64,000 bases of DNA from Actinomadura barringtoniae (lineage in GTDB: Bacteria; Actinomycetota; Actinomycetes; Streptosporangiales; Streptosporangiaceae). How positions within the stretch are numbered: position 1 is the first letter of the stretch; every line of letters begins with the position of its first letter. The stretch spans positions 1-64,000 of the forward strand of contig NZ_JAGEOJ010000008.1 in NCBI RefSeq assembly GCF_017573505.1, in the 5' to 3' direction. This document shows, piece by piece, positions 15,675 through 24,100 of this stretch. A program made the position numbers and the translations under genes. Under the pieces are notes generated by a model. That model did no database searches. It saw only the letters and a list, made by a program, of their open reading frames with translations, and had not been told where the DNA came from.

Positions 15675-17341
15675 CCGAGCCGTCGGCTCCGCCGAACAAC
15701 ATCATCGACTTCGCATCCGCCACCTCCCGCACGCCCGGTACATCGCGCGCGCCCGCCGCACCACGCGCCTCCGGCGCCTCGGGAACGTCTGCCTCATCGC
15801 GCACGCCGGGCACACCGCGGACGCCCGCCACGTCCGCCACGTCCGCGACGTCGGGCACGCCCGGCACGCCCGCCGCGCCGCGTACGCCCGGCCCGTCCGG
15901 CGCGTCCGCCGCATCCCGGGCGTCCGGGCAGGGCGCCGACGCGGCGGGTGGGCCTCCGGCGCCGCGGGTGGCGCCGGAAGGTGCCGTTGACCTGCAGATG
16001 AGCCTGGACATCGCGGTGGAACTGCCGGAGGAGGTCGCCGACCCGGGGACGGCCGCGAACGAGGTCGTGGACGCCGTGCTGGCCGACCTGGACGGCGATC
16101 ATCGCGGCGTGGTGGTCGACTCGCCGCCCGGTGCGGGCAAGTCCACGTTGGTGGTGCGGGCGGCCGCGCATCTGGCCGCGGCCGGTGAACGGCTCATGAT
16201 CGTGGCGCAGACCAACGAGCAGGTGGACGACCTCATCGACCGGATCGCGGGCAAGCACCCCGACATCACGCTCGGACGGCTGTCGGCCGCCTCCTACGTT
16301 CCCGCCGCTCGCGTGACCGCGCACGCTTCCGTACGCGTCGCCACCAAGGGCGACGATCTGGCCGAACGGACCGTGGTGATCGCCACCGCGGCCAAGTGGG
16401 CGACGCTCTCGGACGGTTCGTGGCCGTGGGCGATCGTCGACGAGGCGTACCAGATGCGCTCGGACATGCTGCTGCGCATCGCCGGGCGCTTCGAGCGGGC
16501 CCTGTTCGTGGGCGACCCGGGGCAGCTCGACCCGTTCTCCACCGTCGAGGTCGAACGGTGGGCGGGCCTGTCGTGGGACCCGATGCGCAGCGCGGTCTCG
16601 GTGCTCCTCGCGCACAATCCCGACCTGCCCGTTCACCGGCTGCCGGTGTCGTGGCGCCTGCCGGCCTCCGCCGCGCCGGTGGTGTCGGCCGCGTTCTACC
16701 CGTTCACCGGATTCCGGTCGGGCACCGGGCCGGGCGACCGCAGGCTGGAGTACTCGGCCGGCGGCATGGGCACGACCTACGACCGCGCGCTGGACGAGGC
16801 CGCGGCCTCGGGCTGGGCGCTGTACGAGCTGCCCGCGCGGCACGCGCTCCGTACCGACGCCGAGGCCGTTCAGGCGACCGCCGCCCTTGCCGTACGGCTG
16901 CTCCAGCGCGGTGCGGTGGCCCACTCCGAACACGGCTCGGCCCCGGTCGGCGCCGACCGCATCGCGATCGGCGCCGCGCACCGCGACCAGGTCACCGCGA
17001 TCCGAGCCGCGCTCGGCCCGCACGGCGAAGGCATCACGGTCGACACCGCCAACCGGCTCCAGGGCCGAGAGTACGACGTCACCGTGGTCCTGCACCCGCT
17101 GTCGGGCCGCCGCGACGCCACCGCGTTCCACCTGGAGTCCGGGCGCCTGTGCGTGCTCACCTCACGCCACCGGCACGCCTGCATCGTGGTCGCGCGCGCC
17201 GGGATCCCCGAGCTCCTGGACGCCCACCCGTCCACCGAGCCCGTCCACCTCGGCGTCCCGATCAAGTTCCCGGACGGTTGGGAGGCCAACCAGTCCGTCC
17301 TGGCCCACCTGGCCGCCCACACCATCCGTTCCGACAGCTAA
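15671..17341 (+). CDS. UPF1-like superfamily 1 helicase subunit
   Basis: The 556-aa protein starts with a ~90-residue Thr/Pro/Ser/Ala low-complexity linker. A full SF1B motor of UPF1/DNA2 type follows: motif I SPPGAGKSTL (151-160), motif Ia QTNEQVDDL, motif II VDEAYQM (Asp257, Glu258), motif III VGDPGQLDP (280-288), motif IV SWRLP, motif V TANRLQGREYDVTVV and motif VI LTSRHRHACIVV. UPF1-like helicases are 5'-3' motors on single-stranded nucleic acid. The beta-barrel normally placed before motif I is absent and may be provided by the preceding gene. Start and stop overlaps show translational coupling with that gene. Its partner nuclease lies two frames upstream. Confidence 0.85.
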   Translation: MTEPSAPPNNIIDFASATSRTPGTSRAPAAPRASGASGTSASSRTPGTPRTPATSATSATSGTPGTPAAPRTPGPSGASAASRASGQGADAAGGPPAPRVAPEGAVDLQMSLDIAVELPEEVADPGTAANEVVDAVLADLDGDHRGVVVDSPPGAGKSTLVVRAAAHLAAAGERLMIVAQTNEQVDDLIDRIAGKHPDITLGRLSAASYVPAARVTAHASVRVATKGDDLAERTVVIATAAKWATLSDGSWPWAIVDEAYQMRSDMLLRIAGRFERALFVGDPGQLDPFSTVEVERWAGLSWDPMRSAVSVLLAHNPDLPVHRLPVSWRLPASAAPVVSAAFYPFTGFRSGTGPGDRRLEYSAGGMGTTYDRALDEAAASGWALYELPARHALRTDAEAVQATAALAVRLLQRGAVAHSEHGSAPVGADRIAIGAAHRDQVTAIRAALGPHGEGITVDTANRLQGREYDVTVVLHPLSGRRDATAFHLESGRLCVLTSRHRHACIVVARAGIPELLDAHPSTEPVHLGVPIKFPDGWEANQSVLAHLAAHTIRSDS

Positions 17342-17541
17342 CTCACCCCCGCCCGGCCCAGGCTCAACTCGCGCCAGACCCGCACCCCGGGATCGGCGCA
17401 CGGCCGCGCTGGCCTGCAACCGGTGCCGGTGCCGTTTGCCCAGCCTGCGCCTCGCCCACATCGGGCCCCACGCTCAGTCCCCACCCGACCCAATGCCTCG
17501 ACCCACGCCCCGGCCGGGCGGGCGCCTGTTCGTGCTTGGGG

Positions 17542-18351
17542 TTAGGCGGGGGCGGCGGTGGCGGCCCAGCGGCCGTGGTTGCGGACGATGGCGACCGGGT
17601 GGTCGAAGCAGGCGCTCACCAGGTCGGTCGTGAGGACCTCGTCCGCCGGGCCTGCGGCCAACACGCGGCCCTCGCGCAGGAGGAGGGCATGGCTGGTGGT
17701 GGCGGGGAGCTCTTCCAGGTGGTGGGTGACCAGGACCGTGGTGAGCTCGGGTTGCCTGGCGCGGATCTCGTCGAGGGCTGCCAGCAGGCGTTCGCGGGCG
17801 GCCAGGTCCAGGCCGGTGGCGGGCTCGTCCAGGAGCAGGAGAAGGGGCTCGGGCATCAGGGCCCGCGCGATCAGGGTGCGGCCGCGTTCGCCCTGGGAGA
17901 GCGCGGGCCAGCGAGACTCGGCGATGCGGTCCAGGCCCATGAGCTCGATCAGCTCGTCGGCGCGGCGGAGCTGTTCTTCGGTCGGGGTCCAGCGGGGAAC
18001 GAGCTCGATGGTGCCGGTCGCTCCGGTGAGGACGATCTCGCGGACCGTACGGGCCGACTCCAGCGGGTGGCGCGGGTTGACCTGGCCGATCAGCGGGCGC
18101 AGGGCGTGCACGTCCACCCGGCCCATGCGGTGGCCGAGGATCTCGGCGGTGCCGCGGGTCGGGTGATTGTAGGCGCCCAGGATGCCGAGGAGCGTGCTCT
18201 TGCCCGCGCCGTTCGGGCCGAGCAGGGCCCAGTGCTCGCCGGTGAGGACGGTCATCGAGACCTGGTCGAGCAGGAGCCGCCGCTCGCGTACGAGATCCAC
18301 CTTGTCGGCGTTGAGCACGATGTCGGAACGGATCGCTGGGACGAGGGACAT
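17542..18351 (-). CDS. Stand-alone ABC transporter ATP-binding protein
   Basis: The 269-aa protein has one complete nucleotide-binding domain: Walker A GPNGAGKSTL, Q-loop region PLIGQVNPRHPLES, signature LSQGERGRTL, Walker B LLLLLDEPATGLD and switch VTHHLEELP. The wide spacing and HHLEEL switch resemble ModF/PhrA-like and YlmA-like ATPases, whose partners are unclear. No permease gene is adjacent, so it may act with a distant transporter or in a non-transport role. AGGAGG lies 6 nt before the ATG, giving a firm start. Confidence 0.83.
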   Translation of the reverse strand: MSLVPAIRSDIVLNADKVDLVRERRLLLDQVSMTVLTGEHWALLGPNGAGKSTLLGILGAYNHPTRGTAEILGHRMGRVDVHALRPLIGQVNPRHPLESARTVREIVLTGATGTIELVPRWTPTEEQLRRADELIELMGLDRIAESRWPALSQGERGRTLIARALMPEPLLLLLDEPATGLDLAARERLLAALDEIRARQPELTTVLVTHHLEELPATTSHALLLREGRVLAAGPADEVLTTDLVSACFDHPVAIVRNHGRWAATAAPA

Positions 18352-18599
18352 GGAGCACCTCCTGTTCGCGGCTCGTCGGCACGGGGCTCGCGCGGGATGG
18401 GCGGCGGCCGTGGCGGCGGGAGATGACGGAGGCCGACCGGGATCGCCGGGGCGCGGGCGTCAAGGGGACGATCTTCACCGTAGCGGAGCCGGAACGGTGC
18501 CTCGCACCCGGGTGTACCAGGCGATCTACGCCGATTGAGGGGTTCACAGGGCTGACACGCGGGTCCATACTCCGTTCACCCCAAGCCGAGGAGGCCGGT

Positions 18600-19439
18600 A
18601 TGCGCGCTCGTTCGACGGTCGTCGCGGGTTTTGCCGCACTTGGCCTGGTCGCCGCCCTCGCGTCCCCGGCCGCGGCCACCGGCGCCCGCTATTACGTGTC
18701 GCTGGGCGACTCGCTGTCGACGGGTTACCAGCCTGGTCAGGGCAATACCGACCAGGGATACGTGGACGTTCTCTATGCGTCCCTGAAGGCGAAGGATCCC
18801 GCGCTCAAGCTGGTGAAACTGGGGTGTGCGGGCGAGGACTCCACCACCATGATCAAGGGCGGGCACTGCCCGTACGACGGCGCGTCGAGCCAGCTCGACG
18901 CCGCGCAGAAGTTCCTGCGGGCCCATCGCGGCGCGGTCCGCTACCTGACGATCGACATCGGCGGGAACGATGTGGACGGCTGCGCGGTGGGCGGCGGCAT
19001 CGACACCACCTGTGTGCTGCGCGGCCTCACCACGCTCGCCGGGAACCTGACGCAGATCACCTCGTCACTGCGCGCGGCGGCCGGGCCGGGCGTCCGGACC
19101 AAGCTGCTCGGCATGAATTACTACGACCCGTTCCTGGCCGCCTGGCTGACCGGGTCGAGCGGCCAGAGCGTCGCGGGGCTGTCGGTGCTGCTGAGCAACG
19201 CCCTGAACGGGCTCGAGACCTCGATCTACACCGGCGCGGGCTTCCGTGTGGCCGACGTGGCCACACGGTTCGCCACCAACGACTTCGTTCACCAGGAGAC
19301 GCTCCCCGGCGTCGGTCAGGTCCCGCGGAACGTGTTCCGCATCTGCACCTGGACGTACATGTGCACGCGGAACGACATCCACGCCAACCCGACCGGCTAC
19401 CAGGAGATCGCCAAGGCGTTCCTGCCCCTCACACACTGA
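18600..19439 (+). CDS. Secreted SGNH/GDSL-type esterase
   Basis: The 279-aa precursor begins with a signal peptide (MRARSTVVAGFAALGLVAAL then ASPAAA, likely cut near residue 26). SGNH blocks follow: SLGDSLSTGY with nucleophile Ser38, IDIGGNDVDG (block III) and the C-terminal Asp-His in NDIHANP. Extracellular actinomycete enzymes of this type are lipases or esterases acting on acyl or acetyl groups of lipids or plant polymers. Six Cys residues could form disulfides in the mature protein. A GAGGAGG stretch ends about 5 nt before the ATG at 18600. The earlier in-frame region lacks signal-peptide character. Confidence 0.87.
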   Translation: MRARSTVVAGFAALGLVAALASPAAATGARYYVSLGDSLSTGYQPGQGNTDQGYVDVLYASLKAKDPALKLVKLGCAGEDSTTMIKGGHCPYDGASSQLDAAQKFLRAHRGAVRYLTIDIGGNDVDGCAVGGGIDTTCVLRGLTTLAGNLTQITSSLRAAAGPGVRTKLLGMNYYDPFLAAWLTGSSGQSVAGLSVLLSNALNGLETSIYTGAGFRVADVATRFATNDFVHQETLPGVGQVPRNVFRICTWTYMCTRNDIHANPTGYQEIAKAFLPLTH

Positions 19440-19459
19440 GCATGCGAGACCGCGCCACG

Positions 19460-19547
19460 CCCAGGCGCGTCAGCGCACGCCCAGGCGCGTCAGCGCACGC
19501 CCAGGCTGAAGCGTCTGCTCACGCCCGGGCCCAGGCGCTAGCTCACG
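19460..19547. repeat. 20-24-bp tandem repeat after the SGNH esterase
   Basis: Two identical 20-bp units (CCCAGGCGCGTCAGCGCACG) at 19460-19499 are followed by two 24-bp relatives that share the CCCAGG/CCCGGG start and CACG end. They fill the gap between two convergent genes. Confidence 0.85.
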
Positions 19548-19562
19548 CCCACTGCCCCGGGG

Positions 19563-20378
19563 TCAGCTGACGCCCAGCAGTTGCGGGACGAGGGTTCGGA
19601 GTGTCTGCTGATCTTGCTCGTTCTCCGGCTGGTACTCGGTGATGCCCAGGCCCACGAGGGTGAAGCGGGCCGTGAGCGCCTGAACGGCCGCGAGCAGCTC
19701 ATCGGGCGTGATGCCGTCCGGCTCCGGGTAGCTCAGCGAGGCGAACGCGCCCGGGTCCAGAACGTCGAGATCAATGTGCACGTAGACGCTGGTCGCGCCG
19801 GTCTCGGCGACCGCGTCGACCGCCTGAGCAGGGAGAACGTGACGCATCCCGCTGCGTTCGACGAACTCGCGTTCACTGTCGTCGAGAACACGTCCGCCCG
19901 CGAGGACCACCTGTTCGGGCCGCAGCGGCCGGGCGGGGAGGAGTTCCTTGGGCCCCTCCCCCACCAGCGTGCGCAGCACCATGCCGTGGAAGGCGTGCGA
20001 GGGCGACGCCTCCGGGGTGTTGAGGTCACCGTGTGCGTCGAACCACACGACGGCCAGGGAATCGCCGTACCGCGCCGACGCCGCAGCCACGGGCTCCAAC
20101 TCGACGCCGCAGTCACCGCCGGCCGTCACCACGAGGTCATCGCCCGCCTCCGCCAGGCACGCCCGCGCACTCGCCGCGATCGCGGTCAGGGTCTCCAGCC
20201 CCTCCACCCCGTTCCGCAGCGGCGCCCGCTCATCCGGCACCTCCGCGACGAGGTGCCGACCGGCGGGAACGGTCCCGGCCAGCAGTCCCGCGCCCTTGCT
20301 CAACTCCCGCGCCCGGGCGACCCCCGAGCCCTGCCACTGGGGCACTTCAAGCACCGTAATGTCCGTCATGCCCAACAT
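19563..20378 (-). CDS. Arginase/agmatinase-fold ureohydrolase family protein
   Basis: The 271-aa protein has the ureohydrolase metal motifs: AGGDCGVEL (87-95), WFDAHGDLNTPE (Asp114, His116, Asp118), FHGM and HIDLDVLDP (Asp203, Asp205, Asp208). The first motif is GGDH in classical arginases and agmatinases. Here the first metal-ligand His is Cys90, so metal occupancy or substrate may differ. Related enzymes hydrolyse guanidino or amidino compounds in a binuclear manganese site. It converges with the esterase and is not next to arginine genes. An in-frame ATG at 20369 is an alternative start, and neither start has a strong ribosome binding site. Confidence 0.8.
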   Translation of the reverse strand: MLGMTDITVLEVPQWQGSGVARARELSKGAGLLAGTVPAGRHLVAEVPDERAPLRNGVEGLETLTAIAASARACLAEAGDDLVVTAGGDCGVELEPVAAASARYGDSLAVVWFDAHGDLNTPEASPSHAFHGMVLRTLVGEGPKELLPARPLRPEQVVLAGGRVLDDSEREFVERSGMRHVLPAQAVDAVAETGATSVYVHIDLDVLDPGAFASLSYPEPDGITPDELLAAVQALTARFTLVGLGITEYQPENEQDQQTLRTLVPQLLGVS

Positions 20379-20491
20379 TTACCAGGTAGGCGAGGGCTTC
20401 CCGTAGACCAACGCTCCGTGGTGCTGGCTACGCCTGAGGGCCGTTGGCGGATACTGTGAGAGCCGGTGCCAGAGCGATCACCGGAGGGGGC

Positions 20492-21007
20492 ATGGAGGAG
20501 ATCGGCTTCATGTGCGCCCGCTGCGGCGGCGAGGTGCACGACGTCACACACAATCGCGAGGGCACGCTGGACGGGGTGGGATACCGCCACAACCAGCGGG
20601 TGGAGCCCTGGGACCACGAACTGGAGCTGGCCGTGGGAGAGGCCGCTCCGCAGGCCCAGTCCTGCGACTTCTGCGGGACCTCGGGCCCGAGCTGGCTCTA
20701 CTACCCGACCCTCGACCCCGAAGACACCGACATGTTCGAGGTCGAGCTCGACACCACACAGCTGTCCGACGACGACACGGCCGTCGCCGTGCTGAACATG
20801 CTCTACCCCTGGTACTCCTGCGACACGTGCTCGGTCCTGGTGGCCGACCGCAACATCGACGTGCTGATCGAGCGCGCCCTGGAGCGCACGCCGGTCCCCG
20901 CGGACGGCCCGGTCGACGAGGAGACCGTACGGGCCCGCCTCAAGGGCTCGCTGTCGGTCTTCTTCACCACCCGGCCAGGCCGGCCCCAGCCGTCCCGCGC
21001 CCTCTGA
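20492..21007 (+). CDS. Zinc-ribbon-type protein of unknown function
   Basis: The 171-aa protein has three CxxC knuckles: Cys8/Cys11 (CARC), Cys58/Cys61 (CDFC) and Cys110/Cys113 (CDTC). This suggests one or two zinc-ribbon modules. The middle is acidic and aromatic (SWLYYPTLDPEDTDMFEVEL) and the C-terminal third is helical. No known family was recognised. GGAGG lies 4 nt before the ATG at 20492. An ATG at 20510, preceded by GGAGGAG at 9 nt, is an equally good start that keeps all cysteines. Confidence 0.7.
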   Translation: MEEIGFMCARCGGEVHDVTHNREGTLDGVGYRHNQRVEPWDHELELAVGEAAPQAQSCDFCGTSGPSWLYYPTLDPEDTDMFEVELDTTQLSDDDTAVAVLNMLYPWYSCDTCSVLVADRNIDVLIERALERTPVPADGPVDEETVRARLKGSLSVFFTTRPGRPQPSRAL

Positions 21008-21160
21008 CCTGCCGATTCCGACCAGCTGACCGGCTGATACCGACCAGTTCGGGCGAGAAACCATGGGGCGGGCCACTCATGCCGGATTGTGACCCCGCGC
21101 GGAAGAATGTCCGACGTCCTCATTAAGCTCTACCCCGTTTGTGATGGATCGGGGGTAGTG

Positions 21161-21829
21161 ATGATCATCGACGCGCGCTACTGCGGGCCTGATGGATCGG
21201 GGAACGGCGGATACGTCGCGGGGCTGCTGTCCAAGGAGCTGACGGCCCACACGGTGACCGTGACGCTGCGGCAGCCGCCGCCGCTGGCGCACGAGCTGCG
21301 ACTGGACCGCGACGAGAGCGGCAACGGGGTCCGGCTCTTCGACGGGGAACGGCTGATCGCCGAGGCGTTCACCGGTGCGATCGTGGTGCCGCAGGTGCCC
21401 GCCGTGCCGTACGAGGTGGCCCTCGAAGGGGCGGAGAAATACCGGGCGGCCGAAAGCCACCCGTTCCCCCGCTGCTTCGTCTGCGGTCCCGAACGGGAGG
21501 ACGGCATGGGCGGCATGGGGCTGGAGCCGGGGCCCGTGGGCGAGGGGCTGGTGGCCAGCCCGTGGACGGCCGAGAGCCCGTCGCACGAGCTGCTGTGGGC
21601 GGCCCTGGACTGCCCCGGCGGATGGTCCTGCTTCCAGCCCGAGCGCCCGGCGCTGCTCGGCACCATGACCGCACAGGTCGTCGAGCTGCCGCGGGACGGC
21701 GAGCGATGCGTGGTGATGGGCTTGGCGCGGAGCCGCGAGGGACGCAAGCTGCACGCCGCGACGGCCGCGTACGGGGCGGACGGGAGGCTGCTGGGCCGCG
21801 CCGAACAGATCTGGATCCAGTCCCGCTGA
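21161..21829 (+). CDS. Hotdog-fold (thioesterase-like) protein
   Basis: The 222-aa protein resembles actinobacterial hotdog proteins marked by HPFPRCFVCGPERE followed by SPWTAE and LLWAALDCPGGWS, with an N-terminal half containing VTVTLRQPPPLAHEL. The pattern suggests a double or extended hotdog related to acyl-CoA thioesterases. The catalytic residue and substrate are unclear. The start is taken at the ATG at 21161 (GTG at 21158 also possible), because the preceding in-frame residues do not look conserved. No operon partner is seen. Confidence 0.65.
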   Translation: MIIDARYCGPDGSGNGGYVAGLLSKELTAHTVTVTLRQPPPLAHELRLDRDESGNGVRLFDGERLIAEAFTGAIVVPQVPAVPYEVALEGAEKYRAAESHPFPRCFVCGPEREDGMGGMGLEPGPVGEGLVASPWTAESPSHELLWAALDCPGGWSCFQPERPALLGTMTAQVVELPRDGERCVVMGLARSREGRKLHAATAAYGADGRLLGRAEQIWIQSR

Positions 21830-21974
21830 CGGCGGGACCCTCGGCCCGCGTCCGTGGGGACCTCCGTCCCGTTCTTGGATGGAATGTTGAAAAATGTGTC
21901 GCCTGACACGGCCGGTCGGGTGCACTATGCGGTCAAATCTGAGCACCCCGCGACCAACGGAGGTCGGGCCAGAT

Positions 21975-22190
21975 ATGAGCGGAAGCGGATTCCTCATTCT
22001 TGGCGTGGCGGCGCTCGCGGCCTACATGGGTAGCTCGTGGGAGCGGGCCCGGCGCGCGTTCTTCGACGTGAAGGTCGGACGCCAGCGCGTCTCGAACCTC
22101 AAGCAGGCGGCGGCCAGGGAGCGGCTGCACGCCATCATCATCGTCGGCATCGCGATCCTGGTGATCTTCCTCATTGCCCGGCACGGCTGA
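21975..22190 (+). CDS. Small two-helix membrane protein
   Basis: The 71-aa protein has two hydrophobic segments (GFLILGVAALAAYMG near residues 4-18 and AIIIVGIAILVIFLIA near 51-66). They are separated by a basic, helical loop with many Arg and Lys, which predicts a hairpin across the membrane with the loop in the cytoplasm. GGAGG lies 11 nt before the ATG. No family is recognised. Its GC3-rich codon use agrees with the neighbours, so it is probably real. Confidence 0.6.
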   Translation: MSGSGFLILGVAALAAYMGSSWERARRAFFDVKVGRQRVSNLKQAAARERLHAIIIVGIAILVIFLIARHG

Positions 22191-22330
22191 AACGCCGGGC
22201 GCACACCACACCGAAATCACCCCACCGGCCAGGTCCGGCCAGGTCCGGTCAGGTACGGCCGATCGGCCAAGTCCGATCGGCCGCCCCCGGCAACGCCCAA
22301 CCCGCCCCACACCTGATCACCCACGGCCGG

Positions 22331-22370
22331 CCGTGGGCCGTGGGCCGTGGGCCGTGGGCCGTGGGCCGTT
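22331..22370. repeat. 7-bp tandem repeat (CCGTGGG), 5.7 copies
   Basis: Five perfect CCGTGGG heptamers and a partial sixth lie between the small membrane protein and the end of the coiled-coil gene. It is the third heptamer array in the window. Confidence 0.9.
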
Positions 22371-22392
22371 CAACCTTGTGCAGGGGCTGCGG

Positions 22393-23976
22393 TTAGGGGC
22401 CGGTGAAGAGGGGGTCTTCTCGGTCCATGCCGTTCAGGGAACTGGGGCCCGGGAGGGGGCCTGTGCCGGACGGGATGGACGGGGAGGGGCCGGTGCCGGT
22501 GGGGCTGATGGGGGGCATGGGGCCTGATGAGGTGGAGCTCATCGGCATGGGGCCGGAGGCGCCCATGGGAGAGGAGGGCGGCGTCACCGGCGACGGGCCT
22601 GATGAGGACGGGTTGGGGAGCGTGTAGCCGCCGTGCAGGGAGCGGCCGTTCGGCGGCGGCGGTGCGCCCAGGGGCGACGACGGCTGCTGTGCGGGCATGC
22701 TCTGGCTGGGCGACAGGTTCGACGACAGCGTGTTGTGCGTGAACTGGTCTATCTGGCGGCGGGCCCGGTCGGCCTCGGCGCGGGCCGCGTCGCGTTCCTC
22801 GGCGAGGGCGGTGAGGGCGGCCTGCTGCTCGGCGACCGACTGGGAGAGCTGGCGCAACTGGATCGCCTGGTCGTTGACCTTGGCCGACAGCTCCTCGCGT
22901 TCGGAGACGGCGGCCTGCGCGGAGGCCTGCGCGGCGTCGCGGTCCTTCACGGCCTCCTCGGCGCGCGCGACGGCGCGGGCCGCCTCGGACTCGGCCTCGG
23001 ACTTGGCGCGGACGGCGGTGGTGCGCTCGGCCTCGGCCTTGCTCGCCGACTGCATGGCGCGCTGGCGCTGCACCTCGGTGTCGCGCATGGCGGTACGGAG
23101 GTCCTCGGCGCCCTGGCGGGCGACGGCGGCCTCGACGCGCTGCGACTCGACGGCGCCCTCGGTCTCGGCGATCTTGGCGTGCAGGGTGACCAGCTCGGCG
23201 CGGGCGCCCTCGAGGGCGGCCAGCAGCTCGGTCTCGCGGGCCGCGATGCGGTCGCGCTCGCTCTCGGCGGCGAGCTTGGCCGACACCGACTGCTGCGCGA
23301 TCTGGTGGGCCTCTTCCCAGGCCTGCTGGGCGGCGTCGCGCTTGGCGGTGGCGAGCTTGGACTCCTCGCGGGCGCGGGTCGCCTCCTTCTCGGCCGCGTC
23401 GACGCGCTGGCGGGCGGAGGTGGCCTCCTGCCGCGCCTCCTCGGCCTTGCGCTGGGAGGCGTCGCGCTCGGTCTGCGCGGTGGACAGCTCGCGGGCGGCC
23501 TCGGCGCGCACCTCGGCGACGCGCTTCTCCACGCCCGCGACGCTGAGCTCGGAGGCCAGCGACTCGGCGAGCAGGTCGGCGGTCTTCTCCAGGCGCTCGA
23601 CCATCTCCCATGTGGAGGCGACCTGGCCGGTGAGGCCGGGCGCGTCCCGGCCGCGCTCGCGGCGGTCGCGCGCGTCGCGGGCGCAGGCTCCGTCGTTGTC
23701 CTGGCAGTAGCGGATGGCGCGGACGGCACCGACGGGCTGCGGCACCGGGCGGCCGCAGTTGGCGCACGGCCAGACGGTGACGGGGTCCCCCAGCCGGGCG
23801 ACGGCGGCCTCGGTCTTCGGCTCGGGCGTCATGGCTCCGAACGCGGTGCTCGGACCGGGACCCGGCCCCGTTCCAGGCCTGCGTTCGTGCTGTGCATCAC
23901 CCTGCGGAACCGCGGCATCGGCGCCGGTGGCCTTCTCCTCAGGGCCGCCATTGTCGCGCTCATCGCTGTTAGGCAT
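22393..23976 (-). CDS. Zinc-finger and long coiled-coil protein
   Basis: The 527-aa protein has a disordered acidic and Gly/Pro-rich N-terminus and a four-Cys cluster (Cys71, Cys74, Cys91, Cys98: CANCGRPVPQ...RYCQDNDGAC). An almost uninterrupted Ala/Glu/Arg-rich coiled coil runs from about 125-425. The ~100-residue tail is Pro/Ser/Gly/Met-rich (PMPMSSTSSGPMPPISP). It looks like the chromosome-segregation-ATPase-like or cytoskeletal coiled-coil proteins of actinomycetes but has no ATPase motif. A scaffold role is inference. The ATG at 23976 has AAGGTG 7 nt upstream and is preferred to the GTG at 23994. Confidence 0.7.
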   Translation of the reverse strand: MPNSDERDNGGPEEKATGADAAVPQGDAQHERRPGTGPGPGPSTAFGAMTPEPKTEAAVARLGDPVTVWPCANCGRPVPQPVGAVRAIRYCQDNDGACARDARDRRERGRDAPGLTGQVASTWEMVERLEKTADLLAESLASELSVAGVEKRVAEVRAEAARELSTAQTERDASQRKAEEARQEATSARQRVDAAEKEATRAREESKLATAKRDAAQQAWEEAHQIAQQSVSAKLAAESERDRIAARETELLAALEGARAELVTLHAKIAETEGAVESQRVEAAVARQGAEDLRTAMRDTEVQRQRAMQSASKAEAERTTAVRAKSEAESEAARAVARAEEAVKDRDAAQASAQAAVSEREELSAKVNDQAIQLRQLSQSVAEQQAALTALAEERDAARAEADRARRQIDQFTHNTLSSNLSPSQSMPAQQPSSPLGAPPPPNGRSLHGGYTLPNPSSSGPSPVTPPSSPMGASGPMPMSSTSSGPMPPISPTGTGPSPSIPSGTGPLPGPSSLNGMDREDPLFTGP

Positions 23977-24057
23977 GGGATGCACCTTACGCACTCTTTG
24001 GCGGTACTGCAGAGACTTGGGGGGTATATGAGACCACCCTCTCCCGCAACACCGGCC

Positions 24058-24095
24058 GTTACGCGGTGTCCGCCACCCGGTTACGCCGTGTCCGC
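24058..24095. repeat. 16-bp direct repeat upstream of the coiled-coil gene
   Basis: GTTACGCGGTGTCCGC (24058-24073) recurs as GTTACGCCGTGTCCGC (24080-24095) at 22-bp spacing, two helical turns. It lies just downstream of the MarR stop codon and could be a binding-site pair. Confidence 0.5.
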
Positions 24096-24100
24096 GGCGT

